Notes under the pieces: generated by a model
What the model was told of the DNA's origin: nothing
Database searches by the model: none
Seen by the model: only the letters and a program-made list of their open reading frames with translations
Source: Bacteroidia bacterium
GTDB taxonomy: Bacteria > Bacteroidota > Bacteroidia > Flavobacteriales > Flavobacteriaceae
Direction: 5' to 3'
Assembly (NCBI GenBank): GCA_030428865.1
Contig: JAUIEK010000003.1
Span: 1 to 64,000 of the forward strand
Length of the DNA: 64,000 nt
Position numbers and translations under genes: made by a program
Part shown: positions 24,427 through 35,034 of the stretch, piece by piece
Layout of the letters: the number at the start of each line of letters is the position of its first letter
How positions within the stretch are numbered: the first letter of the stretch is position 1

Positions 24427-25698
24427 TTATCTTAAAATAGTTTGCTTTCTATCTGGTCCAACAGATACAATCTTTACAGGTACTCCAGTTTCTTTTTCAA
24501 TAAAAGAAATGTAGATTTCTAAATTTTCTGGAAGCTGGTTTGATGAATTCATTGATGTTAAATCTTCTTTCCAACCTTTAAATTCAGAATAAACAGGAGT
24601 TACATTTTCTGGCTCTATGTTATAGGGAAGATGTGCTATTTCTTCTCCATTATAATTGTATACAGTACAAACTTTAATTGTATCAAAACCAGATAGTACA
24701 TCGCTTTTCATCATCATTAATTGTGTTACGCCATTTACTTGAATAGCGTATTTTAAGGCTATTAAGTCTAGCCAACCACAACGTCTAGCTCTGCCAGTAG
24801 TAGCGCCAAATTCATGGCCAACTTTTGCCATAGTAGCTCCATTTTTATCAAATAATTCAGTAGGAAATGGCCCTGAACCTACTCTTGTTGTATATGCTTT
24901 AAAAATTCCAAATACATCACCAATCTTATTTGGAGCAATGCCTAAGCCTGTACAAGCGCCTGCTGCAGTTGTATTAGATGATGTAACAAAAGGATAGGTT
25001 CCAAAATCGATATCTAAAAGAGAACCTTGAGCTCCTTCAGCTAAAATTTTCTTCTTGCTGTTAATAGCTTGGTTCAAAAACTCTTCACTATCAATGAACT
25101 GCAACGTTTTAAGTTTATCAATCCCTGCACAAAACTCTTCTTCTAATTCTTTTAAATTGTATTGAACATCTACATTAAAAAAATCTAACATCTTAATGTG
25201 CTTTTCTGTAAGAGCATCGTATTTTTCTTTCCAATTATCAAGCTCTAGATCGCCTACGCGCATTCCGTTTCTTCCTGTTTTGTCCATATAGGTTGGACCA
25301 ATTCCTTTTAAGGTCGATCCAATTTTTGCCTTTCCTTTAGAGGCTTCAGAAGCAGCGTCCAACAACCGATGTGTAGGAAGAATTAAATGTGCTTTTCTAG
25401 ATATTAATAATTTATTGGTATACGGAATTTTATGTTTGTCTAGATTTTCTAACTCTTTTTTAAAAATAACAGGATCTATTACAACTCCGTTTCCAACAAC
25501 ATTTATAGCTTTATCATGGAAAATTCCGGAAGGAATTGTATGCAAAACATGCTTATTTCCATCAAAAATTAATGTATGACCTGCATTAGGGCCTCCTTGA
25601 AAACGAGCAATAATATCATATTCTTTAGTTAAAACATCTACAATTTTACCTTTTCCTTCATCACCCCATTGTAGTCCTAATAATAAGTCAACAGCCAT
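24427..25698 (-). CDS. purA: Adenylosuccinate synthase
   Basis: This 423-residue enzyme joins IMP and aspartate using GTP in AMP synthesis. It shows the N-terminal loop LGLQWGDEGKGKIVD, GGPNAGHTL, GSTLKGIGPTYMDKTGRNG and the C-terminal GPDRKQTI. The catalytic Asp and His of the family are in these first two blocks. It lies between the Fur-type gene and the OstA-like gene on the same strand, 20 bases after the former, so co-transcription is likely. Confidence 0.97.
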   Translation of the reverse strand: MAVDLLLGLQWGDEGKGKIVDVLTKEYDIIARFQGGPNAGHTLIFDGNKHVLHTIPSGIFHDKAINVVGNGVVIDPVIFKKELENLDKHKIPYTNKLLISRKAHLILPTHRLLDAASEASKGKAKIGSTLKGIGPTYMDKTGRNGMRVGDLELDNWKEKYDALTEKHIKMLDFFNVDVQYNLKELEEEFCAGIDKLKTLQFIDSEEFLNQAINSKKKILAEGAQGSLLDIDFGTYPFVTSSNTTAAGACTGLGIAPNKIGDVFGIFKAYTTRVGSGPFPTELFDKNGATMAKVGHEFGATTGRARRCGWLDLIALKYAIQVNGVTQLMMMKSDVLSGFDTIKVCTVYNYNGEEIAHLPYNIEPENVTPVYSEFKGWKEDLTSMNSSNQLPENLEIYISFIEKETGVPVKIVSVGPDRKQTILR

Positions 25699-25718
25699 TT
25701 AGTTAGTATATTGAATAT

Positions 25719-26174
25719 TTAATTTAAGTTGTTTTTTTTCTTTTTTGTTCCGTAAAAATAAAGGGAGTGGTTGTGAATATCTATATCAAAAACCTCTTCT
25801 ATAGTTTTTTTTATAGTTTGTATTCGAGGATCGCAAAATTCTTTTACTTCACCAGTATCAGTAAGAATTACATGATCATGTTGTTTATCAAAGTAACTTT
25901 TTTCATATCGAGCCATGGAATGTCCATCAAACTGATGTTTTCGAACCAAACCACAATCAAGAAGCAAATCAATGGTATTGTATAAAGTAGCTCTACTTAC
26001 ACGATAATTTTTATTCTTCATTTTAATATAAAGAGACTCAATATCAAAATGCTCATCTACATCGTAAATTTCCTGTAAAATAGCATAGCGCTCAGGAGTT
26101 TTGCGATGTTTATTTTCTTCTAAATAAGTAGTAAATACTTTTTTTACAATCTCTTGATAATCTGCCGTACTCAT
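25719..26174 (-). CDS. Fur-family transcriptional regulator
   Basis: This 151-residue protein has a winged-helix DNA-binding half ([33 protein letters not shown]) and a dimer/metal half ([31 protein letters not shown]). The His and Glu ligands of the sensing site are present, but the two CxxC structural zinc motifs of many Fur proteins are absent, as is common in flavobacteria. Whether it responds to iron, zinc or peroxide cannot be decided. It sits between rel and purA. Confidence 0.85.
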   Translation of the reverse strand: MSTADYQEIVKKVFTTYLEENKHRKTPERYAILQEIYDVDEHFDIESLYIKMKNKNYRVSRATLYNTIDLLLDCGLVRKHQFDGHSMARYEKSYFDKQHDHVILTDTGEVKEFCDPRIQTIKKTIEEVFDIDIHNHSLYFYGTKKKKNNLN

Positions 26175-26235
26175 CTTTTCAAAAGAGCAAATTTAACTTT
26201 ATTCTTCAAAATAAGAACTATTTAATAGAAGTTAA

Positions 26236-28455
26236 TTATAAAGTGTTTACACGATCTACCGCTTGCACACCTTCTACTTTTTTAATATGCTCCATTAATT
26301 TATTTAATTGACTCTTATTTTTAACGCTAATAGTAATTTTACCTTCAAATACCCCTTGGTTTCCCGAAATATTTATGCTATGTATAAATACATTCATGTT
26401 ATTAGATATGATTCGGGTAATGTTGTTGGCAATCCCCTGATTATCAAATCCATTTATTTTTAGAATGACTTTAAAATCTTCTTTAGTGGAATCAATCCAC
26501 TTAGCGGGCATAATTCTATATGCATAGTTAGATTGGAGTGAAATGGCATTTGGACAATCTTTTTTATGTACTTTAATTCCATCATTAATAGTAACAAAAC
26601 CAAATACTTTATCTCCAGGAATTGGATTACAGCATTTTGCCAAAGTATAATCTAATTGCTCTTCATCAACACCAAATACTAAAGCATCATAAATATCTGT
26701 AACTTCTTCAACATCAATTCCTTCTTTCGATTTTCCTCTTTTTAATCTATTCTTGAAAAAATTGACAAAAGAATTACTTCGTTGATTTACAAATGCTTTT
26801 AACTGAGAATTATCAATAGCTCCATTTCCAATTCTAAAAAAAAGATCAAAGCTGGTTTTCAGCTTAAAAAAACTAACTAATTCATTTACAACTTTTTCAT
26901 TAAAAGTAATTTTAAGATGCCTTAGTTTTCTAATCAAAATTGCTTTTCCTTCTTCTGCAATCTTCTTTTCTTCATTTTTTAAAGCTGCTTTAATTTTAGA
27001 TCGAGCTCTTGCTGTAATTACAAAATCTAGCCACCTTGAATTAGGCTTATTATTAGCGGACGTTAATATTTCTATTTGATCTCCACTTTTCAGTCCATAA
27101 CTTAGTGGAACTAACTTGCCGTTTACTTTAGCACCTCTACAGCTAAGGCCTATATCTGTATGAATAGCAAATGCGAAATCTAATGCTGAAGCTCCTTTAG
27201 GCAATGATTTTAAATCTCCTTTGGGAGTAAACACGTAAATTTCTTTTGCATATAGATTCAGTTTAAAATCCTCGACAAAGTCAACTGCATTTAAGCCTTG
27301 ATTTTCTAAGGTTTCTTTTAGTTTATTTAACCATTCCTCTAAACCACTTTCATTTTTGGTGTTTTGTTTGTATTTGAAATGTGCAGCATATCCTTTTTCT
27401 GCAATTTCATCCATTCTTTCTGATCGAACCTGAACTTCTACCCATTTTGCTTCTGGTCCTACTACAGTTATATGAAGCGCTTCGTAACCAGTAGATTTAG
27501 GTTGTGATATCCAATCTCGTAACCTCGCCGGATTGGGTTTAAAGTAATCTGTTACAATAGAATAAATTTTCCAAGCATCAAACTTTTCATCTTCAGATGT
27601 TGGTTTGTAAATAATTCGGATCGCAAATTTGTCATAAACCTCATCAAAAGAAACATTCTGCTTTAGCATTTTTCTTCTGATAGAAAATATAGATTTGAAC
27701 CGTCCTTTTATTTGATATTCAAAATCTTCTTTATCAAGAGCGCCTTTTAATATGTCTGAAAACGATTGAATGTATTTTTCTTGCTCTTCTTTACTCTCGG
27801 TTATTTTACTTAAAATGTCATTATAAACATCAGATTCTGTGTATTTTAAACCAAGGTCTTCAAGCTCTGTTTTAATATTATACAAACCTAATCGATGAGC
27901 TAGCGGAGCATATATATACAGTGTTTCAGATGCTATTTTTACTTGCTTGTAATCTGGCATAGATTCCATTGTCTGCATATTATGCAAACGATCTGCAATT
28001 TTGATTAAAATAACCCTAACGTCATCATTGAGTGTTAGGAGCATTTTTCTAAAATTTTCTGCTTGAATAGAAATATCTTTATCTTTTTTAAGACTAGATA
28101 TTTTAGTCAATCCACTTACAATTCGTGCAATAGTTTCTCCAAAAAGTTGCTCAATATCATTTATAGAATAATCAGTGTCTTCTACAACATCATGTAAAAG
28201 AGCCGCAGCAATAGAAGTAGCTCCCAAACCGATTTCGTAAGCCACAATTTTAGCAACAGCAATAGGATGAAAAATATAAGGCTCTCCTGTTTTTCTTCGT
28301 TGTTCTGAATGTGCTTCTACAGCAATATTAAAGGCTTTACGTATCATTAACTTATCTGCATGAGATAATTTTTGATACGTTCCTTTGAGCATATCTTTAT
28401 AGCGTTTTGCTATTTCTTTGTTTTCTTCTTCTATGGTAGCAGCGTATTCTTGCAT
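26236..28455 (-). CDS. rel: Bifunctional (p)ppGpp synthetase/hydrolase
   Basis: This 739-residue stringent-response enzyme has an HD hydrolase domain (HPIAVAKIVA, ALLHDVVEDTDY, KIADRLHNMQTM), a synthetase domain (RFKSIFSIRRKM, RLRDWISQPKSTGYEALH), a TGS domain (LPKGASALDFAFAIHTDIG) and a C-terminal ACT domain. HD residues and the synthetase Glu in YEALH are intact, so both activities are expected. It is the only Rel-type protein in the window. The gene starts 61 bases upstream of the Fur-type gene. Confidence 0.95.
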   Translation of the reverse strand: MQEYAATIEEENKEIAKRYKDMLKGTYQKLSHADKLMIRKAFNIAVEAHSEQRRKTGEPYIFHPIAVAKIVAYEIGLGATSIAAALLHDVVEDTDYSINDIEQLFGETIARIVSGLTKISSLKKDKDISIQAENFRKMLLTLNDDVRVILIKIADRLHNMQTMESMPDYKQVKIASETLYIYAPLAHRLGLYNIKTELEDLGLKYTESDVYNDILSKITESKEEQEKYIQSFSDILKGALDKEDFEYQIKGRFKSIFSIRRKMLKQNVSFDEVYDKFAIRIIYKPTSEDEKFDAWKIYSIVTDYFKPNPARLRDWISQPKSTGYEALHITVVGPEAKWVEVQVRSERMDEIAEKGYAAHFKYKQNTKNESGLEEWLNKLKETLENQGLNAVDFVEDFKLNLYAKEIYVFTPKGDLKSLPKGASALDFAFAIHTDIGLSCRGAKVNGKLVPLSYGLKSGDQIEILTSANNKPNSRWLDFVITARARSKIKAALKNEEKKIAEEGKAILIRKLRHLKITFNEKVVNELVSFFKLKTSFDLFFRIGNGAIDNSQLKAFVNQRSNSFVNFFKNRLKRGKSKEGIDVEEVTDIYDALVFGVDEEQLDYTLAKCCNPIPGDKVFGFVTINDGIKVHKKDCPNAISLQSNYAYRIMPAKWIDSTKEDFKVILKINGFDNQGIANNITRIISNNMNVFIHSINISGNQGVFEGKITISVKNKSQLNKLMEHIKKVEGVQAVDRVNTL

Positions 28456-28514
28456 TTTCTCAATTCTACAATGAAAATACTATAAAAAAAAGGTTTTACC
28501 AAGTTCTGAATTAG

Positions 28515-29747
28515 CTACTGGGATAAGTTTTTAACTCTTTGTAGAAGGGTAGGATGTGAGTAATGAATAAACACATAGGCTGGGTGAGGAGTTAAATTAC
28601 TCAAGCTATTCTTATTAAGTTTTTTTAAAGCAGCAATAAGTAGTTTTGAATTGTATGTTTCTTTAGCATAATTATCAGCTTGATATTCAAACTTTCGAGA
28701 CAGAATATTCATAAATAACCCTGTAATTTCAGAAATGGGTGTATATAAAATACCAAAAACAATTAAACCTACATGAAAACTTGGGATACTAACACCTAAT
28801 GACTGAGACATTAAGGGATAATTAACAAATAAAGATAAAACGTAAAACATAACGCCCATTAGCAAAATAGAGCTAATCAAATTAAAAATGATATGCTTTC
28901 TTTTGTAATGTCCTACTTCATGGGCTAGAACAGCTACAATTTCATCAGTATTTAAATCGTTAATTAGTGTATCAAAAAGTGTAATTCGCTTCTGTTTACC
29001 AAACCCTGAAAAATATGCATTGGCTTTTGTAGAGCGTTTAGAACCATCTATTACAAAAATATTTTGAAGCTTAAATCCTACAGAGTTAGCATAAGCTGTT
29101 ATATTATCTTTTAATTCGCCTTCTTCTAACGGTTTTTGTTTATTAAACAACGGAACAATGAGTTTCGAATAGAACATATTCATGAAAACAGTAAATAGAG
29201 CTACTGCTATCCATGTGTAAACCCAAAAGTGTTTACCTGTAATTTGATAGAACCAAATAATTAAACCTAAAATAGATCCTCCCACAACAGCAGTCATTAA
29301 CCAGCCTTTTATTTTATCTAGAAAAAATGTTTTTCTTGTAGTTTTATTAAACCCAAACTTTTCTTCAATCACAAATGTTTTGTAATAAGAAAATGGTAAT
29401 GAAATTAAATCACTACCTAATATAATAGTGCTAAAAAATAGTAAGGCGATTAAAATAGAATTATCGGAGATAGCACGTGCTAAATTATCAACAAATTGAA
29501 AACCATCTAAATAGAAAAATAGAAGTATTGTAATTAATGAAAAAGCAGAAGAAATAATACTAAACTGATAGTTAGTCTTTTTGTATTGCTGAGATTTTTT
29601 ATACTCTTCTTCATCATAAACATCTTTTAATTCCTGAGGAATTGCATCAGAAAAATGCTTCGCGTTTAAATAGTCAAGAACTTGGTCTACTGCAAAGTTT
29701 ACAATCAGAATTCCAATTAGGATGTAAAAAAGGGTAATAGCTGTCAT
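28515..29747 (-). CDS. M48-family membrane protease (Ste24-like)
   Basis: From the ATG at 29747 this is 410 residues; an in-frame TTG at 29768 is less likely. It has several membrane segments, zinc motif HEVGHYKRKH (VLAHEVGH) and the downstream Glu in SRKFEYQADNYAKE. It resembles CAAX prenyl protease Ste24, which bacteria use for membrane protein quality control because they lack CAAX substrates. The trmH-like gene lies upstream and rel downstream on the same strand. Confidence 0.9.
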   Translation of the reverse strand: MTAITLFYILIGILIVNFAVDQVLDYLNAKHFSDAIPQELKDVYDEEEYKKSQQYKKTNYQFSIISSAFSLITILLFFYLDGFQFVDNLARAISDNSILIALLFFSTIILGSDLISLPFSYYKTFVIEEKFGFNKTTRKTFFLDKIKGWLMTAVVGGSILGLIIWFYQITGKHFWVYTWIAVALFTVFMNMFYSKLIVPLFNKQKPLEEGELKDNITAYANSVGFKLQNIFVIDGSKRSTKANAYFSGFGKQKRITLFDTLINDLNTDEIVAVLAHEVGHYKRKHIIFNLISSILLMGVMFYVLSLFVNYPLMSQSLGVSIPSFHVGLIVFGILYTPISEITGLFMNILSRKFEYQADNYAKETYNSKLLIAALKKLNKNSLSNLTPHPAYVFIHYSHPTLLQRVKNLSQ

Positions 29748-29784
29748 GATTAAAAGTTGAGGCAGCAAATTTATGAAAATACAA

Positions 29785-30570
29785 TCAACTTACTTTTCGT
29801 TGCCTTTTTGCTTCAAACAACAAAATTGCAGCCGCAACAGAAACATTCATAGAATCAATTTCACCTTCCATTGGAATGTATATTGTTTTTGCAGCTTGCT
29901 GTCTCCAGCTATTACTCAAGCCTGTAGCTTCGGCCCCTACAACTAATGCACATGAATTAGTAAAATCTTCTTTGGTATACTCATTTGCATTTTGAAGTGT
30001 TGCACTATAAATAGAAATATTATTTTCTTTCAAGAATTCAATAATTTCTTCGGATGATCCAACGCCAATCTGATTGGTAAACAAACAACCAACACTAGAT
30101 CGAATTACATTTGGATTATAAATATCTGCTTTTGGATTTGCAACTAAGACGGCATCAACATTAACCGCATCTGCAGTTCGCAAAAGCGCACCAAGGTTAC
30201 CTGGTTTTTCAATAGATTCTGCTACTAGAATTAAAGGATTTTCATCTAAAATTATGGTATTAAGCGCTAATTTTTTTGTCTTTACAAGAGCAATAACACC
30301 TTCTGTTGACTCTCTGTATGCGATCTTTTCATAAACCTCTTTTGATATTTCTATGAATTCTACTCCTTTAAAATTTGCTAAATAATTTTGGTCAATCATT
30401 TCAGGAACAAATAAGAGAGAGGTAATTCTATAACCACCCTTTAAAGCTAATGACAACTCTCTTTTTCCTTCAACAACAAAAAGATTTTGTTTTTTTCGCT
30501 CTCGAGATTTCTCTTGAAGTTTTATAATATTTTTTATCAATGAATTTTGAATGCTAGTTATCTGCTTCAT
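29785..30570 (-). CDS. TrmH/SpoU-family RNA methyltransferase
   Basis: This 261-residue protein has an N-terminal substrate-binding domain (KNIIKLQEKSRERKKQNLFVVEG) and a C-terminal SPOUT knot domain with the motifs VAESIEKPGNLGALLRTADA, ALVVGAEATGLSN and IPMEGEIDSMNVSVAAAILLFE. It should 2'-O-methylate a ribose in rRNA or tRNA with S-adenosylmethionine. The exact site cannot be read from sequence. It lies 37 bases upstream of the M48 protease gene. Confidence 0.9.
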   Translation of the reverse strand: MKQITSIQNSLIKNIIKLQEKSRERKKQNLFVVEGKRELSLALKGGYRITSLLFVPEMIDQNYLANFKGVEFIEISKEVYEKIAYRESTEGVIALVKTKKLALNTIILDENPLILVAESIEKPGNLGALLRTADAVNVDAVLVANPKADIYNPNVIRSSVGCLFTNQIGVGSSEEIIEFLKENNISIYSATLQNANEYTKEDFTNSCALVVGAEATGLSNSWRQQAAKTIYIPMEGEIDSMNVSVAAAILLFEAKRQRKVS

Positions 30571-30682
30571 AAAAACAAAAATATAGAAACTAACGAAATA
30601 TAGATATCATTGATTACTAAATAAAAATATCCTCAAAACAGTATTTAACCGTTTGAGGATATTTTACAATTAATAAATTTAA

Positions 30683-31987
30683 TTAGTTTTCTTTTAACTT
30701 ATTACTGTACCGTTTCCATAATTTAGTTTGGTGCGTTTCTAAGCTAATTTTTCTTCCTTGAATAAATGCATGTGTTAGAATGTTTGTTCTCATATCTAAT
30801 GCATCTCCTTCACTAATGAAAAATGTTGCATCTTTACCTGCTTCAAGTGTGCCTGTAAAGCTATCAATTCCTAAAACTGTTGCGGCATTCCCTGTAATCA
30901 TTTGGAGTGCTTTTTCTTTATCAACTCCATAAGCAGCATAGGTGCCTGCATAAAAAGGAAGGTTACGAGTATTCATTCGCTCCATTTGGCCTTCTACACC
31001 AATTGCCACTGTAATTCCTTTATCCATTAAAATTTTGGCTGTTCTATAAGATAAATCATAATCATCATCTTCATTATTAGGAACTCTGTGTGCTCTATCT
31101 ATTACAACAGGAATATTGTGTTTTAATAATAAATCAGCTACTTTTTCTGCATCATTTCCATGAACGATCACTATGTTATTGATTCCTAAATTTTTTGCAG
31201 TTGTAATAGCATCTGTAATTTCTTTTTGACCACTAACATGAATAAATAATTTCTGAGAACCATCAAAAAGTCCTTTTGTAGCTTCATAGGGCAAGTTTTT
31301 CAATTCTTTATCAGAAGCTAAATACCGTTTGGCTTCCTTAAAAAATATAGTAACTGATTCAACATTTTTCGCATAGTTTTTATCAGGTTTTAATGCAGGA
31401 TCTTCGCCTAACCACCATCTCCCTCTAGTAAAAGCTCCTGGCCAATTCATATGAATTCCATGATCTACTTTTATAGCTGCATCCTCCCAATTCCAGGCAT
31501 CTAATTGCATTACTGAAGCCGTTCCTGAAATGGTTCCACCTCTCGGAGTAATTTCTGCTTGTAAAACTCCATTTGGCCTCATAGATTCTACAACTTTACT
31601 CTCTGCGTTATAAGCAATTAAGCTTCTAATATGAGGAAGCATAGAACCAATTTCATCTACATCTACAGATGCTCTAACTGCGTCTACTTCAGCCAAACCT
31701 AAAGAAGCATTAAGAGCAATTAAACCAGGATAAACATGTTTTCCTGTGGCGTTGATAGTTTCTATTTTAGAAAGGTCTATTTTAACCAAACGAGCATCTG
31801 CAACAGTGGCTAATTTTCCTTCTTTTACAAGAATTAAGCTATTTTCAATTACTTTTCCGTTTCCAATATGTGCTGTTGCTCCAATAATTGCAAAATCTTT
31901 TTTTTGTGTTGGAGCAGGCGTTTGTTGCGCAATGATATTACTAGTAACAAAGAATAATATCAATATATGTATATATAGTTTTTTCAT
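30683..31987 (-). CDS. Secreted amidohydrolase-fold protein without metal ligands
   Basis: From the ATG at 31987 this is 434 residues with a signal peptide (MKKLYIHILILFFVTSNIIA). It has the beta-sandwich parts of amidohydrolases (GKVIENSLILVKEGKLATV, ALQMITGNAATVLGIDSFTG) and a TIM-barrel between, but the usual HxH after the sandwich is replaced (YPGLIALNASLG) and the late Asp in GTDS is missing (AIGVEGQ). It is therefore probably not a normal metal hydrolase. It lies 10 bases after the larger amidohydrolase gene and is likely its partner subunit. Confidence 0.75.
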   Translation of the reverse strand: MKKLYIHILILFFVTSNIIAQQTPAPTQKKDFAIIGATAHIGNGKVIENSLILVKEGKLATVADARLVKIDLSKIETINATGKHVYPGLIALNASLGLAEVDAVRASVDVDEIGSMLPHIRSLIAYNAESKVVESMRPNGVLQAEITPRGGTISGTASVMQLDAWNWEDAAIKVDHGIHMNWPGAFTRGRWWLGEDPALKPDKNYAKNVESVTIFFKEAKRYLASDKELKNLPYEATKGLFDGSQKLFIHVSGQKEITDAITTAKNLGINNIVIVHGNDAEKVADLLLKHNIPVVIDRAHRVPNNEDDDYDLSYRTAKILMDKGITVAIGVEGQMERMNTRNLPFYAGTYAAYGVDKEKALQMITGNAATVLGIDSFTGTLEAGKDATFFISEGDALDMRTNILTHAFIQGRKISLETHQTKLWKRYSNKLKEN

Positions 31988-31997
31988 CAGTTTAATT

Positions 31998-34949
31998 TTA
32001 GATTTCTTCTGTATCACAAGTAAAATTTTTTGAAACTTTTTTCTTAGGAGCTTGTACTTTTCCTCCATTCATTTTTTCATTTAACATCATATTGATCAAT
32101 TTCGCTCTTTCTTCTTTAACAGCTTTACGCTTTTCCTTGTCTTCTTCAATGTCAAAGTAAATTTTTCCTTCAATAATTGTTTTTTCTGCTTTAGCATAGA
32201 TAGATAAAGGATGATCGCTCCAAAGAACAACATCTGCATCTTTCCCTTCTTTAATACTTCCTGTTCTTTTATCTAAGTGTAATAATTTAGCAGGATTAAT
32301 AGTCACCATATTCCAAGCTTCAACTTCAGAAAGTCCTCCATATTTAACAATTTTTGCAGCTTCTTGGTTCAATCTTCTAGACATTTCTCTATCATCAGAA
32401 TTAATTGCTACTGTGATGCCGGCATTATGCATAATAGCAGCGTTATATGGAATTGCATCATTTACTTCATATTTATAAGCCCACCAATCAGAAAAAGTAG
32501 ATCCTCCAACACCATGCTTTTTCATTTTATCAGCTACTTTATATCCTTCTAAAATATGAGTGAACGTATTGATATTGAAATTGAAACGTTCTGCTACTTT
32601 CATTAACATATTAATTTCGCTTTGCACATATGAATGGCAGGTAATAAAACGTTCTTTGTTTAGAATTTCAGCTAATACCTCTAGCTCAATATCTTTTCTA
32701 TAAGGGTTGCCACTTTTCTTAAGTGCATCATACTCTTTTGCTCTTTGAAAATAATCTACATAAACTTGCTCTACACCCATTCTTGTCTGTGGAAACCGTA
32801 CAGTTTGATTATCTCCCCAATTAGATTGCTTTACATTTTCTCCTAAGGCAAATTTGATAAATTTAGGCGTATTTTTATAAATTAAGTTTTCTGCATTTTC
32901 TCCCCATTTTAGTTTAATAATTGCAGATCGGCCTCCAATAGGATTAGCAGAACCATGAAGAATTTGTATAGAAGTAACACCACCAGCTAAATTTCTGTAT
33001 ATATTGATGTCATTTGGATTTACAACATCTTCAATTGACACCTCAGCGGTTGAATTGTGTCCTGATTCATTTACAGCCGATGTAGCGATATGAGAATGTT
33101 CGTCTATAATTCCTGCTGTAAGATGTTTTCCTGTGCCGTCAATTATACGAGCTCTTCTTTCCGATAGATTTTTGCCAATTTTAGCGATCTTACCATCTTT
33201 TAGAAGAACGTCTGTGTTTTTTAATACCCCTTGATTTTCACTTGTCCAAACAGTTACATTTTTGATTAAAATGGTTTCTTGTTTGGGTTGTGTAAAATTC
33301 CCAAAACCAATATTAGGATAGCTTATAGGTAATAACTCAGGAGTTGTTTCTTTTGCTTTTTCTTTTTTCTCTTTTTCCACATTAGGATTAGCTGTCTTTT
33401 GAGCGATCCAATTTCCAGTACTACCATCATTATAATGTATAGTACCCGCAAGTCCGTTATTAGATGTTTGTGCTACAATTCTAGAAAAATTTCCTTCTTC
33501 ATTAATTGTTAACTGAATCCAATCGTCAGAAAAAGAAAATTTAGATTTTATTTTTTCTTCTCCAGATTTAACAGTTCCCTTTTGCTTGGTATCTTGCCCT
33601 GTAATTTCTAATTGATAATTTTTTCCATTAATTACAAATGAATATGTCCCTGTAATATCAGATATGTTCATATCATTTACAGAATAACGGCTTCCCTGTA
33701 CCCAATTTTCATAAAGAATCGTTTTTGTATCAAAAATATCACCATCAGTAATTAAAAAATTTGCATAACTGCCTTCTTGTAGGTTTCCAATTTTACTTTC
33801 TCCTATTATCTGGGCTGGGATTGTTGTAAGAGCCTCTAAAGCTTTTGTTTTATCTAGCCCATATAAAATAGCCTTTTGTAAATTTTTATGAAAACTATTT
33901 ACAGACTTTAAATCGTGAGTAGTAAGTGCAAAATTAATCCCATTTTTAGCTAGAACTGCTAAATTAGATGGCTCTTGATTCCATTTTCGCATATCACTTA
34001 ATGAAATTTGCTCTGCTAATAGAGGATTGCTAACATCATACGCTTTTCTATAATTAATTGGAATAATCATATTAGCGCCTGTAGATTTGATATCTTGAAT
34101 ACGCTCAAATTCGTCTCCGCCACCTACAATTGTATACTGAATACCAAACTCATCACCAACTTTATCGGCTCTCATCACATCTAGCACATTTCCTGCTTCA
34201 AAAATTTGAACTAAGTTTTTGTTATTATTTAATGCTTCTAATGAAAGGTCTTTGTTTTTAGTATTTCCAGAAGCGTACCATTGCGCATCTAAATACATTT
34301 GACGTAATAAGGCCATTGCCCCCATTCTAGAAGTAGGATAGCTCTGTCTGGTTTGTACACTTCTGCTGAATGAAAGATATTGAGCAGAATTTGTATTGAG
34401 TATTCTATATGCGTTATTTGAGTTTGTATTCAACGAAACCAACATTCCATTTCCACGAACAATCCCATCTGGCATATGTGTATTTACAACACCAAAACCG
34501 GCTTTTAATAGCTCTTTTGCTTTTTTATTATCAAACTTGAATGATTCTACAGGATCAGTTTCTGGTCTAACATGATCGTTCCAATAATAGCCTGTTCTTC
34601 CTGCATCATATTGGGGGCTTCTGCTAGAATTTCCAGCTCTTTTGGGTTTATTTACCCCAAAGTTAGTGTAGATATCTATAAAAGAGGGATATATAGTTTT
34701 GTTACTTGCATCAATAATTTCTGCTCCTTTAGGAATTTTTACAGATCTACCAACATCAGCAACTTTTCCGTCTTTAATTAGAAGTGTTCCTTTTTTTAAA
34801 ATTTTTGTAGGCGTAATGTATATTGTAGCATTTTTGAAAGCCGCTACATTGTTTTTATTAGTTTTAACGCCTGTGTTAGTTGGAAAATACTCTTGAGCTT
34901 GTGCATGTACTATAAACAAGCATGTGAGTAAGAATAGTAGTTTTTTCAT
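31998..34949 (-). CDS. Double-domain secreted amidohydrolase
   Basis: This 983-residue protein has a signal peptide (MKKLLFLLTCLFIVHAQA) and two amidohydrolase-like halves. The first (about 20-430) lacks the HxH motif (YPSFIDIYTNFG). The second (about 560-960) has it in GIIDEHSHIATS, with further His in CHSYV and THILEG and the Asp in INSDDRE, so only this half looks catalytic. A linker of about 130 residues lies between. Relatives are imidazolonepropionase-like and act on cyclic amides or peptides; the substrate here is unknown. It is encoded with the ligand-free paralogue downstream. Confidence 0.8.
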   Translation of the reverse strand: MKKLLFLLTCLFIVHAQAQEYFPTNTGVKTNKNNVAAFKNATIYITPTKILKKGTLLIKDGKVADVGRSVKIPKGAEIIDASNKTIYPSFIDIYTNFGVNKPKRAGNSSRSPQYDAGRTGYYWNDHVRPETDPVESFKFDNKKAKELLKAGFGVVNTHMPDGIVRGNGMLVSLNTNSNNAYRILNTNSAQYLSFSRSVQTRQSYPTSRMGAMALLRQMYLDAQWYASGNTKNKDLSLEALNNNKNLVQIFEAGNVLDVMRADKVGDEFGIQYTIVGGGDEFERIQDIKSTGANMIIPINYRKAYDVSNPLLAEQISLSDMRKWNQEPSNLAVLAKNGINFALTTHDLKSVNSFHKNLQKAILYGLDKTKALEALTTIPAQIIGESKIGNLQEGSYANFLITDGDIFDTKTILYENWVQGSRYSVNDMNISDITGTYSFVINGKNYQLEITGQDTKQKGTVKSGEEKIKSKFSFSDDWIQLTINEEGNFSRIVAQTSNNGLAGTIHYNDGSTGNWIAQKTANPNVEKEKKEKAKETTPELLPISYPNIGFGNFTQPKQETILIKNVTVWTSENQGVLKNTDVLLKDGKIAKIGKNLSERRARIIDGTGKHLTAGIIDEHSHIATSAVNESGHNSTAEVSIEDVVNPNDINIYRNLAGGVTSIQILHGSANPIGGRSAIIKLKWGENAENLIYKNTPKFIKFALGENVKQSNWGDNQTVRFPQTRMGVEQVYVDYFQRAKEYDALKKSGNPYRKDIELEVLAEILNKERFITCHSYVQSEINMLMKVAERFNFNINTFTHILEGYKVADKMKKHGVGGSTFSDWWAYKYEVNDAIPYNAAIMHNAGITVAINSDDREMSRRLNQEAAKIVKYGGLSEVEAWNMVTINPAKLLHLDKRTGSIKEGKDADVVLWSDHPLSIYAKAEKTIIEGKIYFDIEEDKEKRKAVKEERAKLINMMLNEKMNGGKVQAPKKKVSKNFTCDTEEI

Positions 34950-35034
34950 TCGTAAGTTATTTGATTTGCTATAAAATTATTTAGTTCCAGCAACAGAACA
35001 CTCTTATCTATTTCTTTTAACAAAACTTTAAGAA

